Positions 20,228 to 30,787 of a stretch of DNA of 41,930 nt are shown piece by piece (positions within the stretch are counted from its first letter, which is position 1; the number at the start of each line of letters is the position of its first letter). The position numbers were made by a program, and so were the translations under genes. The notes under the pieces were generated by a model. The model was not told where the DNA came from and searched no databases. It saw only the letters and a list, made by a program, of their open reading frames with translations. Source of the stretch: Chromera velia (Eukaryota; Sar; Chromeraceae); the NCBI GenBank assembly GCA_018398765.1, contig JAHBMJ010000426.1, positions 5,807 through 47,736 of the forward strand, written 5' to 3'.

Positions 20228-21544
20228 GGAGAAACTCACCAGAGAAAGAAAGAGCCTTCTTCGAAGACGGGCAACCACCCTCTCACCTGAAGGAGAAATA
20301 GAAACAAGGGGGGGAAAGCAGTTTGGATGCTTATCATGCAGGCTTATTTGAACCCTTCTTCGCCGTCTTCAACAGCAAAGCCGGGGCATTCAAGCAACCA
20401 GGACAGAGAAGAGGGAAGAGAGAAACTACACGGCCACGGACAAGGGGGGCAGAGAGAGGCACAGAGGGAGTGAGAAAGAGGAAGGGAGGTAGCCCTGGGC
20501 AATGGGAGGGGGGACCACAGTTCATTTTCTCATTGTCCTTATATTAATAGAAGGAGGCATGCAGACACAACACTCTCTCCTCCGGGTTTCTCCTCTCCTC
20601 GGCAAAAAAGCAAATTTCAGCCTTCCTGACTCATCCACATGCGGACCTGCCAGTGTGAAGAATGCCCCCCTGAGCATTGTGAACACAGATCCTGCCGTCA
20701 TGGCGATGACCAACAAGAAAATGGTGCGGTTCAGACGCGCACTTTTGCTTTCTGGGTCCTCCTGGCTGGTCACCAAATTGCTCAAGTCACCCAACACTGC
20801 AGGCATCACCATTTGAGTCACAGTGCCGGCAAAGAGGAAAAAGGTACCCCAGACAATCAGCCAGAAGTCGGGATTGGCTAGTGCGAAAATTCTCCCCAAT
20901 GCCCCCCGCATCTTTGTGAGGATCAGAAACAGACCCACTGTCCCGCCCGTAATCAAACAAACAACCACCAACGTGCCCACCGATAACAACAGCACAGTGT
21001 TCATTCCCGCCAGCCAGGGAGCGAATTTTTCCAGAAAGTCGTGAATGGGATCCTCAGATCCCCCCCCAGGCTCCACTACGACCTCTGCCTCTGCACCTGT
21101 AAGCCCTACTCCGTCTCCGTCTCTGCCTGATTTGACAGCCGTCTCCGGACTGAGGGGGACCGGTGGAGTGGAACCCCGGAAAGATGAGGGTTGGGGAGAT
21201 CGTACTTCTGTGGTAAGGGCTGGGTGTATGACATCTTCTCTCCCTGCTTGTGTTCCACTGAGAGGATTCGGTTGAAGAGACGGACCCGTCTCTTGGATAG
21301 AGTACACAAAGAGGCTCACAGTGACAAGACTGAGGAGGGAAAGGCCTACCAAGGCAGAGAAACCAAGTGTCTTCCAAGACCGATGCATTGCTCCCGGACG
21401 TCTATACACCTTCCGCCTTGCTGGGCTTCTTGAGTGTTCCCCTCCCTTCTCAAGAGATTCCAGGAAGGGCTCCTCAAAGTCATTCTGTCCGTGTATGAGA
21501 AAGGAAGGGGGAGTGTCAGAACTCCGTCTCCTCACATCGAACAT
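15278..21544 (-). CDS. ABCB-type half ABC transporter (TMD-NBD)
   Basis: Thirteen exons: 21544-20647, 20286-20240, 19959-19841, 19368-19143, 18821-18751, 18566-18413, 18146-17875, 17661-17621, 17404-17292, 16864-16712, 16285-16227, 15801-15652 and 15425-15278. They join in phase throughout (2,451 nt, 816 residues). A long N-terminal part (about 220 residues, hydrophobic segments near 57-78 and 190-210, low-complexity linker between) precedes a six-helix ABC membrane domain and one nucleotide-binding domain. All ATPase motifs are intact: Walker A GPSGAGKST (about 605-613, split by intron 8), Q-loop VAQEP, signature LSGGQKQR (711-718), Walker B RVLLLDEA with D-loop SALD, and H-loop IAHRLST (His about 767). 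One NBD and one TMD imply function as a dimer, as in the ABCB8/9/10/TAP group, where members sit in mitochondrial, lysosomal or ER membranes. The substrate is not predictable. A linker insertion rich in G, K and E precedes the NBD (about 535-565). Confidence 0.95.
18638..18912. repeat. CAGA/GACA microsatellites around exon 5 of the ABC gene
   Basis: Runs of GACA units at 18626-18648 and 18831-18864, followed by an irregular AGAGACAGA array to 18910, flank the 71-nt exon 5 in its two introns. They are part of a wider pattern of tetranucleotide repeats abutting splice sites in this window. Confidence 0.85.
19359..19481. mobile_element. 59-bp palindromic insert between 32-bp direct repeats, duplicating a splice acceptor
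   Basis: The 32-bp sequence starting GGCAAGCCACCTGCATGACG occurs identically at 19359-19390 and 19450-19481. Between the copies lie 59 bases (19391-19449) that begin TTTACTTTCA and end TGAAAGTAAA, a perfect 10-bp terminal inverted repeat with further inner pairing (AATTCTTTT/AAAAGAATT). On the gene's minus strand both direct-repeat copies contain the acceptor TGCAG and the start of exon 4. Only the downstream copy (exon top 19368) keeps the conserved ABC frame; the upstream one would add 91 nt and shift the frame. Confidence 0.85.
20198..20227. repeat. GA dinucleotide microsatellite in intron 2 of the ABC gene
   Basis: A run of GA units lies immediately downstream of the 47-nt exon 2 (20240-20286), thirteen bases from its donor. 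Confidence 0.9.
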
Positions 21545-22504
21545 CACAGAGGACGGAATTGTCGAGCTGAAGATGAAGGCTGAAGAAATTCGAGAGAGCC
21601 ACGTTTTGTTTCCTGCTCAGACTTTCGAAGCCGACCCTTGGCAATCGATTTCCGTGAATCCTTCAAACGGCTCACGCTAAAATGATACGAAAGGTCCCCC
21701 GTAGCAACGCGTCGTCTTTGTAAGACGTGTATTACTTGTGCCCAGACTATTGCGCAAGAAAATTGATTAGCCGAAGATTTCCCACCAGAAAAGAGGACGC
21801 CACTTTAGGACCATATTTAGGTCCCTGTGAAGGTCAGGCAAATCCCATAACATGCTATCTTGAGCCTGCATTCTTGAGCAACAGTTGCAGGACACGCAAT
21901 CGGGCCGGAGCGTGGGACCGACCTTGAACTCTGGGCCGCGGGAGCACCATGCAGCGTCAAGTTGGGGGCGCGGATGGGGCGCGGCGCTGCATGCATGGCA
22001 TGCTTGCCATTGCTTGCCATGGCTTTCATGCATTTGCGGTATGATTTGCCGCCATTTTGCCGACATTTGTTTGAGGAACCTCCAAGCCGTGCAGTCTGAA
22101 AGGCTGGTGTAAGAACGATCAAAGTGCTGTCACAAAATTCTTCCGTCCGCTTGAGTAGACGGTGACAAACTGTTCCGAAGATCGACTGTGCTGCCACACG
22201 CATACGCAATCACGTATCTTCTCCCACTCCACCTCTCTACAATCTTCCAGCCTGCTCCATCAGGCCCTTTCTCGTCAGGTAGCCGTGAGGTGTCAGTCTG
22301 CAGTGCTCTTGCAGTCGAGCCCTTCTTTGCGTTGGGCGCCAACAGACAGACAGCGATTGAGGCGCGTATCTGCTGGACGACTCAGTGTGTCTGTCTGACT
22401 GTGCCTCTTTGGGGGAAGTTCTGAAGGATCAAAGAAACTGACTGGCTGTCTGCTTACGATCACGTAGCTGGGCACGTGGATCAGGATAGACTCCAAAAGG
22501 GAAG
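21545..22504. promoter_or_regulatory. Divergent intergenic region between the ABC gene and the 14-exon gene
   Basis: This 960-bp region separates two start codons that point away from each other (21544 on minus, 22505 on plus), so both promoters must lie here or within the first exons. It contains palindromic GCATGC/TTGCCATGGC clusters at about 21987-22035. I see no TATA box. The assignment is positional only. Confidence 0.5.
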
Positions 22505-24861
22505 ATGGTGCAAGGGAAGGATATCCTGGAGGAGCCTGTGAAGGTGCAATTCAGATCTGCAAAGAAACTGGCTGAAGTGGTGAGTTTGGCAGAATTCTAT
22601 TGAATCGACACATGGTTCGTCAGAGGAAAGCGCCTGTCACTGCAATTTGTGACAAGACTGTTTATTCCCCTCTCTGTACGATTTGCAGCAAGCCCATGTG
22701 AAGTACGACAAGAGCACGGAGAGTCTGGTGTTCTCTTTCGTTGCTGGAGGGAATGACGAGACAGGTGGGTGGAGGCAGAGAGATAAATCGAAAGTCGAAG
22801 GTCAATGTGCTAGTCGTCCCGGGCTTTTTACTGTCTGGATTGCAGAGAAGCTCTGGTCGAAACAGCTTCAGTGGCAGGAGTGCAGACTTTTGCCGGAGCA
22901 ATCACCCGTCTACCCCGTTCTTTTTCGCGTACAGTACTAAATGATGAAATTGGGTTGATTCGGAAAGCACAGGAATCGAGTCTCTGTTGCATGTTTGAGT
23001 GCAGTACCGAAGGATGCCATCGAGGTGATCCAGCCACGCAACCACAGAGACCCCCGAAAAGAGACGTCAGGGCTGTTGTCGCCAGTCAACGCAGAGGGGC
23101 ACTGCATCGACTTCTCTGTCTTCTGCAAATTCACCAGGAAGGACCAACCAAACGCAAGGCCGTCACAAATCAATTTCACATTCGAGGACGAAGTGATACG
23201 AAACACATGGTGGGTCTTTGTAAAGGGGGGAGAAAAAGAAAGGCAGACAGAGAAGCAGAGGATGAGATGTGCAGGGACGCAGTCATCTTTCTTGTTCTGT
23301 TCGAGCCACTTTGTCAACCGCTTTCCTTTCTTCTCCAGGAGGGACCCCGTCGCCCCGCTTCTTCCTCTCTTCCTCTCAACGCTGCTCGCTCCCTCGAATG
23401 CATTTCTTTCTTCCATCTGAACATTCCAGATTCCTTCATTCTTCCACTGAATTCCTTTTCCTTCCAGGGTCGCTCAAATTGCTTCCGTCGTGGGGCCAGA
23501 CAGGGTGAAACCGCTGATGGGGGACAGCCCCACAGCAGCAGGTCAGCCTGAGCTTAGATCGGAATGGCCTGCGCTTTCTTGTGATATAAGGTACATCTCC
23601 ACTGAAGATTCGTATGGGCAAAGTCTATTCGGATCCCTGATGACAGTCCAGACTGCACCAAGCAAACCGGCGGTCTGAGCGGAATTCGTTCCGTTCGCAT
23701 AGCTGCGGAAGGGGGAGAGAGGCGTGCAGCCACACAAGCTGAGAACCTCAGTCGGGTTTCCTCCTTGCACAAACACACGAATACCTACACACATACAGAG
23801 CTCTGAACAATGCCTGTTTGGTTTGACTGTGTTCTTTAGACCGTTTTCTTTCTCACGTTCTTGTCTGGTCCTTTGCAGGGGGGGCGGTTGGTTCTTCAGG
23901 GCAGCTGTACAAGCAGGTGGGTGAGTGGGAACGTGCGTTTTAGTCCAAGGGAGGAAATGGGGAGGGAGGAAGGGAGGGAGGGAGGGAGGGAGGAACGAAA
24001 GACGAAGTCAGACTTCTTGAAGGCAAGGAAAGTGCCAGGCGGCAACTTTGAATCCTAGTTTAAATTATGTGTCTGCATGTCCTGGCGAGAACTGACGGAA
24101 TGGGGCCGGTGCTCCCTGCGTTCAACAGTCAGAAGACCAAACTCATCCGCATGTTTTTGTTTTTCGGCTTCTTTGTCAATTTGCAGATTTTGAACCTGAA
24201 GCTGAACACGAGCAGAGGACAAAAGGACCCCGCGACAGGTCGGTGTGTGTGTGTTTGTGTGTGAGAGAGAGAGAGTGAGTGTGAGTGTGTGAGTGAGTGA
24301 GTGAGTGAGTGAGTGAATGTCAGTGGGTGTCTGTGGGTGTCTCTGTACGTCTCTGTGTCTCTGTGTGTGAGAGAGAGAGCCTGCTTTTTTGCTGCAGGGC
24401 ACAATGAGGGACGGCGCAGTTGACGTGCTTTTGGTCTCGTATTTCTTTTACATCGACCTGACTTTTGGGATCAGTTACTATGAAAAGAAGGGAAATGGAG
24501 TCGTGCAAACGTCAGGATGGGAGGATGAGGAAAGACCACCTGTGCGTCTTACTGAAAAATTATCGGAAGCACGCTCATTTTAGCATCGCAAAGACAACAT
24601 TGCTGCGTCGTATGTTGCTTGCTTCGTTATTTTATGCACCCACAATCATTTTCTTGAATTTGCTCATCTACATGGGTGACTCCTCACCGTGTTGTTATTC
24701 TGGCTTTCTTGCAGGAGAGTCACTTCTGTTCTCTGTGGGGGTCAAGGTCGGCTCTCTCTCTTCTCTCCCTCGGTCTTCTTTGTCTCTCTCCCACTTGTTT
24801 CTCTCCCTGCACTCCGCAAAGTCGCTCTTTTTTCTTCCTCCCCCGCCCCCCTCTCGCTCTC

Positions 24862-24906
<45 letters not shown>

Positions 24907-26345
24907 CACTCACTCACACACTCACTCAGAGCGAGAGAGAAAGTCGGAGGAGAGGTTGTCCTGCATGTTTCCTGCTTTCCCCCTTGACTCGTTTTGAACA
25001 CACACATCTGCACACTGAACGTTTTGGTGTTCCAGATTTCCGACACTGTGATGTGTCATTCGTTTTCCTTCCCGTTTCTCTCAATTCTTCCTGCTCACTC
25101 TTTGATTATTCGTTCATGTTCGTCATGTGGCATTCCTCTTCTCTATTCTTTCCTTCTTCATTTTTTTTTTTTCAGATCGGACGAGGGACAGGGGAGCAAC
25201 AGGAGACTCACGAGTTGAGAATCCCATCATCGATCAAGCCAGAGAACAAGGGGAAGAAGTGTAAGGAGGTGGGTCAGCAGACGGTGTGGCGGATGAAAGT
25301 CTCTTTCAATCAGTGGTTTTGCACCAAGAGCTTTTCAAACACGCATGCTGCCATGAGTCAGAAAGTTATTTCAAAATTGGAATGATAAATACCTCCTCAG
25401 GTTCAGCGCATTTTTGGGTCGGGGTGTCCAAATTATTTCTGAATTGCCCCTTGAGCCGCAGCGCTTTGGTTCAAAGCTGTCAACAGATACCCTCTCGTGT
25501 CTTCATCCCGATTTTGTTTTCTTCCTGCTGAGCTAAAATCTTCGAACGGACGAACGAACAAGTGAGTTTCTGGTTGCAGCTTGCCAACGCGTTCGTGAAT
25601 GAAAACGGAGTGAGCCCGGCGGAGTCGGTCCCTCTCTACAGATACCTCCGGACAGTTGTCCAGGTCGGTTTGTTCCCTTTCTTTTCCGTTGCCTTCTCGT
25701 TTTGTCCCTCTGTTCTCCCCCTCTGCCTCTCTCTCTCTCTGTCTGTGTGTGTGTGTATATATATACGTGTGTTTGAGTGTGTGTGTATCTTTGTGTCTGC
25801 TGTTTGTTGTTGCAGAGAGAAAGTCTGCCGGAGGTCGTCGATTCGATCGTGAAGGATCTCCGCGAATTTGCCTTTGCGGGTCTGTCTGTTCTTGTGTCTC
25901 GTTTGGTCTGGTCAGGTGTGTGTATCTGTTTCGTCTGTTCTGGTCTGTCAAAAATGTTTCCATGGGCACTGCCGTCTCTCTCTTAGTTTGGGGCTTTTTG
26001 AAGAGTCGTTCATCTGTCAGAAACTCCGTCCGTATGGTTCATGAGCTTTCTCAGAGTCTGTCCTCCTGCCGTTTTACATGTGGTCGACGGGAAGAGGATG
26101 CTTTCGTTTCTTTTCCTCTGTTTCTGTGTATGGTTCCAAAGCAATTCTCCTCGGTCTTGATTCATCTCCCTACCTAGCGACACCAGCTGCTGGTTTTCTT
26201 CTTCACGCAATGAAACCACACATTGTGTGTTGTGCCCCCTCTGCTTTCTGTTCTGTGCATGCAGAGAAGAGGTCCAAAGCCCCCCCTCAGGAAAGCGGTA
26301 AGCCATGAGAGAGACAAAGAGCGCATGACGGAGGGAGATTGACTG

Positions 26346-26378
<33 letters not shown>

Positions 26379-26907
26379 CAGGAAAATCAAAAGTGAGGTT
26401 TTGATCCTGCTGTTCTCAAAAAATACGCACTGTCCCTTTCCACGTCTTCGTTTTCTTTTTTTCTCTTCGCTGTTCTTTGCTGTTCTCTCACCTCATTTCA
26501 CGATGTACGTATGGAAGCATGTATAAATGGATGGATGGATGGATGTATGGATGAATGAATGGACGCACAGACGGACGACCGATGCATATGAACGAACGAA
26601 CGAACGAACGAATGCAGATGACGACGTGCTGGAGAGCTGCAACGCGGACCTGGACGCTCTCCGAACGGCCCTGCCGATCAAGGTCAGTCAGTCAGTGAGG
26701 GAGGGAATGAGTGAGTGAGTGGGGAGCCTGACTGTTTGTTGTTTAACATGAATGCAAAGGAGAGTGAATGAGACTGAACGATGAGGTTGTGCTTGTGTGC
26801 TTTACTCGCCCCTCTTGCTCCCTCCCAGGACACGCTTCCTTAGTACTTTCTTGCCTGCCGCCCTTCTTCTGACCCTCTGCGGCACCTTTGTCTGTATCTT
26901 AGAGTCA

Positions 26908-26939
<32 letters not shown>

Positions 26940-27031
26940 GTTTTTCTCACTTACTCATTCACTCACACACTCCCTCACTCACTCACACACTCACTCACTC
27001 ACTCACTCACTCACTGTCTCTCTCTTCCTCT

Positions 27032-27068
<37 letters not shown>

Positions 27069-27497
27069 TTGATCTTTTTTTATTTGTCTGTTCTTCTGCC
27101 CCTCCCCCCCCCCCATGCAATGCAACGCGTGCAGTTGGGACTGTCCAAAGCGCCCCCGAGTGGGAAGGCCATGGACTCCTCTCACGGTCCGGCCGTGGCT
27201 CTTGTCTACGAAGCCCTCAGAGAGTCCATCGACAAGCAGAAGGCAATCAACAATGCTTCCATCAAGTCAGTGACTGGAAGAAGAAGACATCGGATATGCA
27301 ATTGATCTCAAGACATCGAATCGCTGATGGACCAGCAAGGCTATCTGAATAGTGCTTCCCCTCTCCCCCGCCCTTCCTTTTTCTTACTCTCTCTGCCGGT
27401 AAAGAGTCGGTTGACAGCAAGCATTTGTTCTAACACCTCTGTCATTCATGATCGCTTTGACGCATGCAGGATTCGAAGAGCGCAACCTGAAGGATGA
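22505..27497 (+). CDS. Conserved-looking 349-residue protein of unknown function, 14 exons
   Basis: Exons: 22505-22579, 22689-22764, 23005-23209, 23468-23541, 23879-23916, 24187-24238, 24715-24746, 25176-25268, 25580-25663, 25816-25879, 26265-26297, 26618-26682, 27135-27265 and 27470-27497. All join in phase (1,050 nt), starting at the ATG at 22505 and ending in TGA at 27495-27497. Residues 10-130 alternate short beta-like strands and end in a helix with a conserved-looking tryptophan (EDEVIRNTWVAQIASVV). That pattern recalls a PH-like domain, but this is inference from shape only. The middle (140-230) is strand- and loop-rich. The C-terminal third is helical and acidic (DDDVLESCNADLDALRTALP) and finishes in a basic tail. 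No enzyme motif, signal peptide or membrane segment is seen. The in-phase chain through 13 introns is the main evidence that the gene is real. It is transcribed divergently from the ABC transporter. Confidence 0.8.
23958..23992. repeat. GGGA microsatellite in intron 5 of the 14-exon gene
   Basis: A run of AGGG units with one AAGG interruption. Confidence 0.85.
24240..24380. repeat. GT/GAGT microsatellite block just after exon 6
   Basis: GTGTGT, then GAGAGA, then a long GTGA/GAGT run (24270-24315), then GTCTCTGTG repeats. It begins two bases after the exon 6 end, so the donor GTCGGT is embedded at the edge of the array. Confidence 0.85.
24866..24940. repeat. CA and CACT microsatellites in intron 7
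   Basis: A CA run (24866-24902) is followed by ACTC units to about 24928. Confidence 0.9.
25735..25800. repeat. TC, GT and AT microsatellites in intron 9
   Basis: CTCTCT, then GTGTGT, then ATATATAT, then GTGTGT, within 65 bases, shortly before exon 10. Confidence 0.8.
26346..26378. repeat. GT microsatellite in intron 11
   Basis: About 14 GT units. Confidence 0.9.
26525..26617. repeat. GGAT and GAAC tetranucleotide repeats abutting exon 12
   Basis: GGAT units (26527-26555) and GAAC units (26590-26611) end six bases before the exon 12 start at 26618, so they form most of the acceptor region in place of a polypyrimidine tract. Confidence 0.85.
26908..27066. repeat. TC, CTCA and GT microsatellite block in intron 12
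   Basis: CTCTCT, then a long CACT/CTCA run (26945-27014), then GTGTGT (27036-27064), about 70 bases before exon 13. Confidence 0.9.
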
Positions 27498-28033
27498 TTG
27501 ATTGTCTACTGATCGATCTGGCTGGCCGAATTGAAACAACTTTATCGATCTGCCTGCACCCGCCGTTGGTCTCAATGAATGCTGATTTGGAATCGTTCAA
27601 CCACGAGTGAAAAAGCTTTTTTAAGTACCCTAGAGGAGTACCACTATAAAAACTGCAATAGACAAATGGAAGTGTCCAGTTTGCAAAGCGCGTCATACTG
27701 ACAAGGGAAAGCAAAACAACCGGGAGGGTCCCCTCCCTGGTTGACTTGGATTAGCATTGTACGACAATCCAAACATAAAACTGCAACCCTCGCTGCAACC
27801 ATAAAAGATTGTGCTACAAAGTACTGTATACTAGCTGGCTCAGGTTCGGTGGGATAGGATAGGATCGGATTGATGTTCCGGGTTGCCCCGCGCAGTCCAC
27901 TGCAGGGCTTCAACTTGTACCCTAGTTTGCACCGTCGAGAGGTCCCTCAGATACAAGCTCAGACGACGTGATAATTGTATAAACTCGTTGAATATCGTTA
28001 AAAAAAAAATCTTAGTTTAGTAGCTGAATAAAG
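27498..28033. other. 3' region of the 14-exon gene
   Basis: No further coding sequence that I can support. AATAAA at 28027-28032 lies directly before the hAT insertion. GGATA repeats occur at 27850-27868. Confidence 0.45.
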
Positions 28034-28041
28034 CTTCAGAG

Positions 28042-28987
28042 TAGTGACCATGTTTGATTTGATTTGATTTAAGGTAGGGCTTAAGCTCAAATCAAATATC
28101 CACTCAGGGAGCACCTAGTGTTTAAAGACCTATGAAATACGATCAAATATTTGATCAATATGACTTTCAACCTCAAATATGAAGGTCCCGAAAAAACTTT
28201 TGCAAGTACGGATCCGTCACGCATGCTGATTCAAATAAAAAAAAAAAAATGGTCCGTGCAAAAGGGGGTAAATGTGATTCAGTGTCAGGTGAAAATACAA
28301 GGAGCGGAGGGGGAAGGAGAAACTATTTATGGCTGTGAGTATGCAGCAGCGGCAACCAGTTCTTTTCAAACCCACCTCATCAATCAGCATGGCTTGACGA
28401 TCACGTCTGACAAACATGTGCAGCTGCTCTAAGAAAGACAGGAGAAGTGGTCGGAGGGGGCGGAAGGGACGAAGCAGCCTGACGTGCGAACGTTTTTCCC
28501 CACCAAAGATGAAGCAGAAGCCATGGTCACACCATATACAGAGACGCATGAGAAGAGAATCAAGTGCGATATGCTGACCACTGACTTTCTGGCCAGTGCT
28601 GGCTGGCCTCATCTCACAGAAAACAAGACATTGCGAAAGCTGGTCAAGGCACTGGACCCTTGCTACGATCTCCCGTCTGTGGGGAAGGTGCAGAGACTTC
28701 TGCTCCCAACACTGAAGAACGAGATTATTCTGTCAATCAAAGACAGGTTGAGAAAAGCAGCGACCCGACGAGTGTCGATCACCCTCGACATGTGGTCGCA
28801 TTCAGGAAAGTCAGGGTTCCTGACGATCATAATCCATTGGCTGACAGAGAACTTTGAGATGGATTCAGCCTCTTAAGAGGTTAACCTCAAATCTTACCTC
28901 AAATATCAAATATTTGAGATTGAAGCTCAAATTAAATTAAATCAAATCAAATCAAATCAAATATAATCAAATCAAACATGGTCACTA
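28042..28987 (+). mobile_element. hAT-family transposon, internally deleted copy
   Basis: 946 bp bounded by inverted ends TAGTGACCATGTTTGATTTG (left) and its near-perfect complement on the right. The element is flanked by an exact 8-bp duplication CTTCAGAG at 28034-28041 and 28988-28995. An 8-bp target duplication and T/CA..G ends are hallmarks of the hAT superfamily. Subterminal TTTGA units are repeated several times at both ends, as hAT transposase-binding regions often are. It carries only the N-terminal part of a transposase, so it is probably non-autonomous. Confidence 0.92.
28160..28876 (+). pseudogene. hAT transposase N-terminal fragment (BED finger plus start of catalytic domain), in-frame stop
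   Basis: One frame runs from the ATG at 28160 to the TAA at 28874, interrupted by a single TAA at 28430. The first part has a BED-type zinc-binding pattern: a Cys pair (QCQV... YGCEY), then HLINQHG with two histidines. After the stop the same frame continues with a hAT-like segment, including SITLDMWSHSGKSGFLTI, where the Asp is the first catalytic acidic residue of hAT transposases, and a preceding TLRKLVKALDP motif. The insertion domain, the second Asp, the Glu and the C-terminal dimerisation region are absent. This is a broken fragment inside the element at 28042-28987. Confidence 0.88.
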
Positions 28988-29008
28988 CTTCAGAGTTCAA
29001 ATTCCTAT

Positions 29009-30756
29009 CTACGAGTGGACACTAAAGTTTTAAAGTTTTTTTTTATTAAAGTTTTTTTTTTTGCCCTCTATAGACTTTATTTTAAAAAAATATTTTTCAA
29101 TTAGTTTTTGAATAGGTCGTTAATTAAGTCAGTCATAACTAAACTAATTAACTAGCCTACATAGAAAGTAGTAGAAGCTCAGTCTATTTAAGTTTGGATT
29201 TATGTTTATATTGGCAATAATCATCGGCGATATGCTAGGCAACATCGATCGGATCTAGCATCAGATAAAAAGTGATCGAATGACATCACGGATAAAAAGT
29301 TCAGATATACTTGCAGTGTCTTGCACTGCGGAGTGGACAGTTACAATCATTAGAATCAATGGATTCCAGCTTAGCCAGGCAATGCAAAAATTCTTTTTTA
29401 TCCAGCCACTTGGCAAGTGGTGAGGCACATTCGAGACAAAGAGAAGGGTACAGAGGACTTGAAGTTTTTTCAGCACTTCGTGGCTGTCGAGTGGGTGGAA
29501 GACTTTGAATTGGCAAATATCAAAGATGTTATGCCAATGTTGGCATACATTGAAAAGAGGTTAGGAGTGGGTACTAAAGTTTTTTTTATAATATAGTTTG
29601 CCTGAGAAACTTTAAACTTTAACTTTAAAACTTTAAAAGTAAACCTAGAAGTAAACATGCAATCAGACATACAAAAGTTGATCTAGAAGACGTTGCTAGA
29701 GAAGTTGATTTCATTTATATCGTTGCAGACAAAGTTAGTGCTTTATATAAATCTATGTAGGAAATACTAGGCTGGCCAGAGCCTGTATGGCTCACCGGCT
29801 TTAACCTCATACATCATCCTCATCATCATATATGCTAGCATATATGACTAGATAAGTGATAAGTGATTTAATGGTGCCCTCTAGGGTGCCCTAGAGCACT
29901 GTCGCCATTTTTTCTTATAGAGGTCGCCGCTGCAAAGCGACTAGTTATGTATAACTAGGTATACTAGTTATGTAAAAGTTTCAGAACTTTGAAAACGATG
30001 CATATAATGCATTTTTATATTAATTATAACTCTTAGAAAAATTTTTAGAAATAACTTTGATATAAATTCAAAGAACCGGCAACTTTGGTCCTCTAGGGTC
30101 CTTCTCTAGAAAGTCTACTGAGTTAGTAAGTCGCCGATGATTATTTCTAATGTGAACATAAATTTAAACCTGAATAAACTCAGCTTCTACTACCTCCTAT
30201 ATAGGTTAGTCAATTAGTTTAGTTATAACCGACGTAATTACGGACATATTAAAAAACTACATGAAAAATATTTTTTTAAAATAAAGTCTAGAGGGCAAAA
30301 AAAAAACTTTAAAATTTTAGTGTCCACTCCTAAAAAAGAGGCCTGGGGGGATAGCGGTTACAAGCAGCCACCACCGTCTTTTAGGAGAAGTAATTGTGGC
30401 AAAAAAAGAAGTAGATTTTCTAGAGAAGGACCCTAGAGGACCAAAGTCGCCGGTCGTTTGAATTTATATCAATGTTGTTTCTGGAAATTTTTATGAGAAT
30501 TATAATTAATATAGTAATGCATTACATACCTCGTTTTTAGAGTTGTGAAACTTTTGTATAATTAGTACATCTACTAGTATATAAAGTGGCAAGTTTGCCT
30601 GCAACGATATAAATGAAATCAACTTCTCTAGCAACGTCTTTTAGATTAACTTTTGCATGTCTGGTTGTATGTTTACTTTTAAAGTTTTTAAATAATTAAA
30701 GTTTAAAGTTTTACAGGGAAACTATATTATAAAAAAAACTTTAGTGCCCACCCCTA
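29009..30756 (+). mobile_element. Older hAT-like element, split by a second copy
   Basis: The ends are CTACGAGTGGACACTAAAG at 29009 and the inverted CTAGGGGTGGGCACTAAAG ending at 30756, with a degenerate 8-bp duplication (ATTCCTAT / ATTCTTGT, 6 of 8). Its left part (29009-29232) and right part (about 30405-30756) match, in opposite orientation, the two halves of the element nested inside it. The middle (29233-29552 and 30342-30404) is not present in the inner copy and has an open plus-strand frame with coding-like composition (VRHIRDKEKGTEDLKFFQHF) that I cannot identify. Confidence 0.8.
29561..30333 (-). mobile_element. Nested non-autonomous hAT-like element (MITE), 773 bp
   Basis: The ends are TTAGGAGTGGGTACTAAAG on the left and the complement of TTAGGAGTGGACACTAAA on the right. 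The flanking 8-bp duplication AAAAGAGG is exact (29553-29560 and 30334-30341). It is AT-rich and non-coding. It is inserted in reverse orientation into the older family member 29009-30756. The exact duplication and closer-matching ends indicate the more recent insertion. Removing it restores one uninterrupted target sequence. Confidence 0.93.
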
Positions 30757-30787
30757 GATTCTTGTACATAAACGAATATATAAAACT

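Noticed and set aside
24465..25385. 306-residue plus-strand frame
   Set aside because: It runs across two exons and three introns of the 14-exon gene in a different frame, through CA and CT microsatellites, and has no domain.
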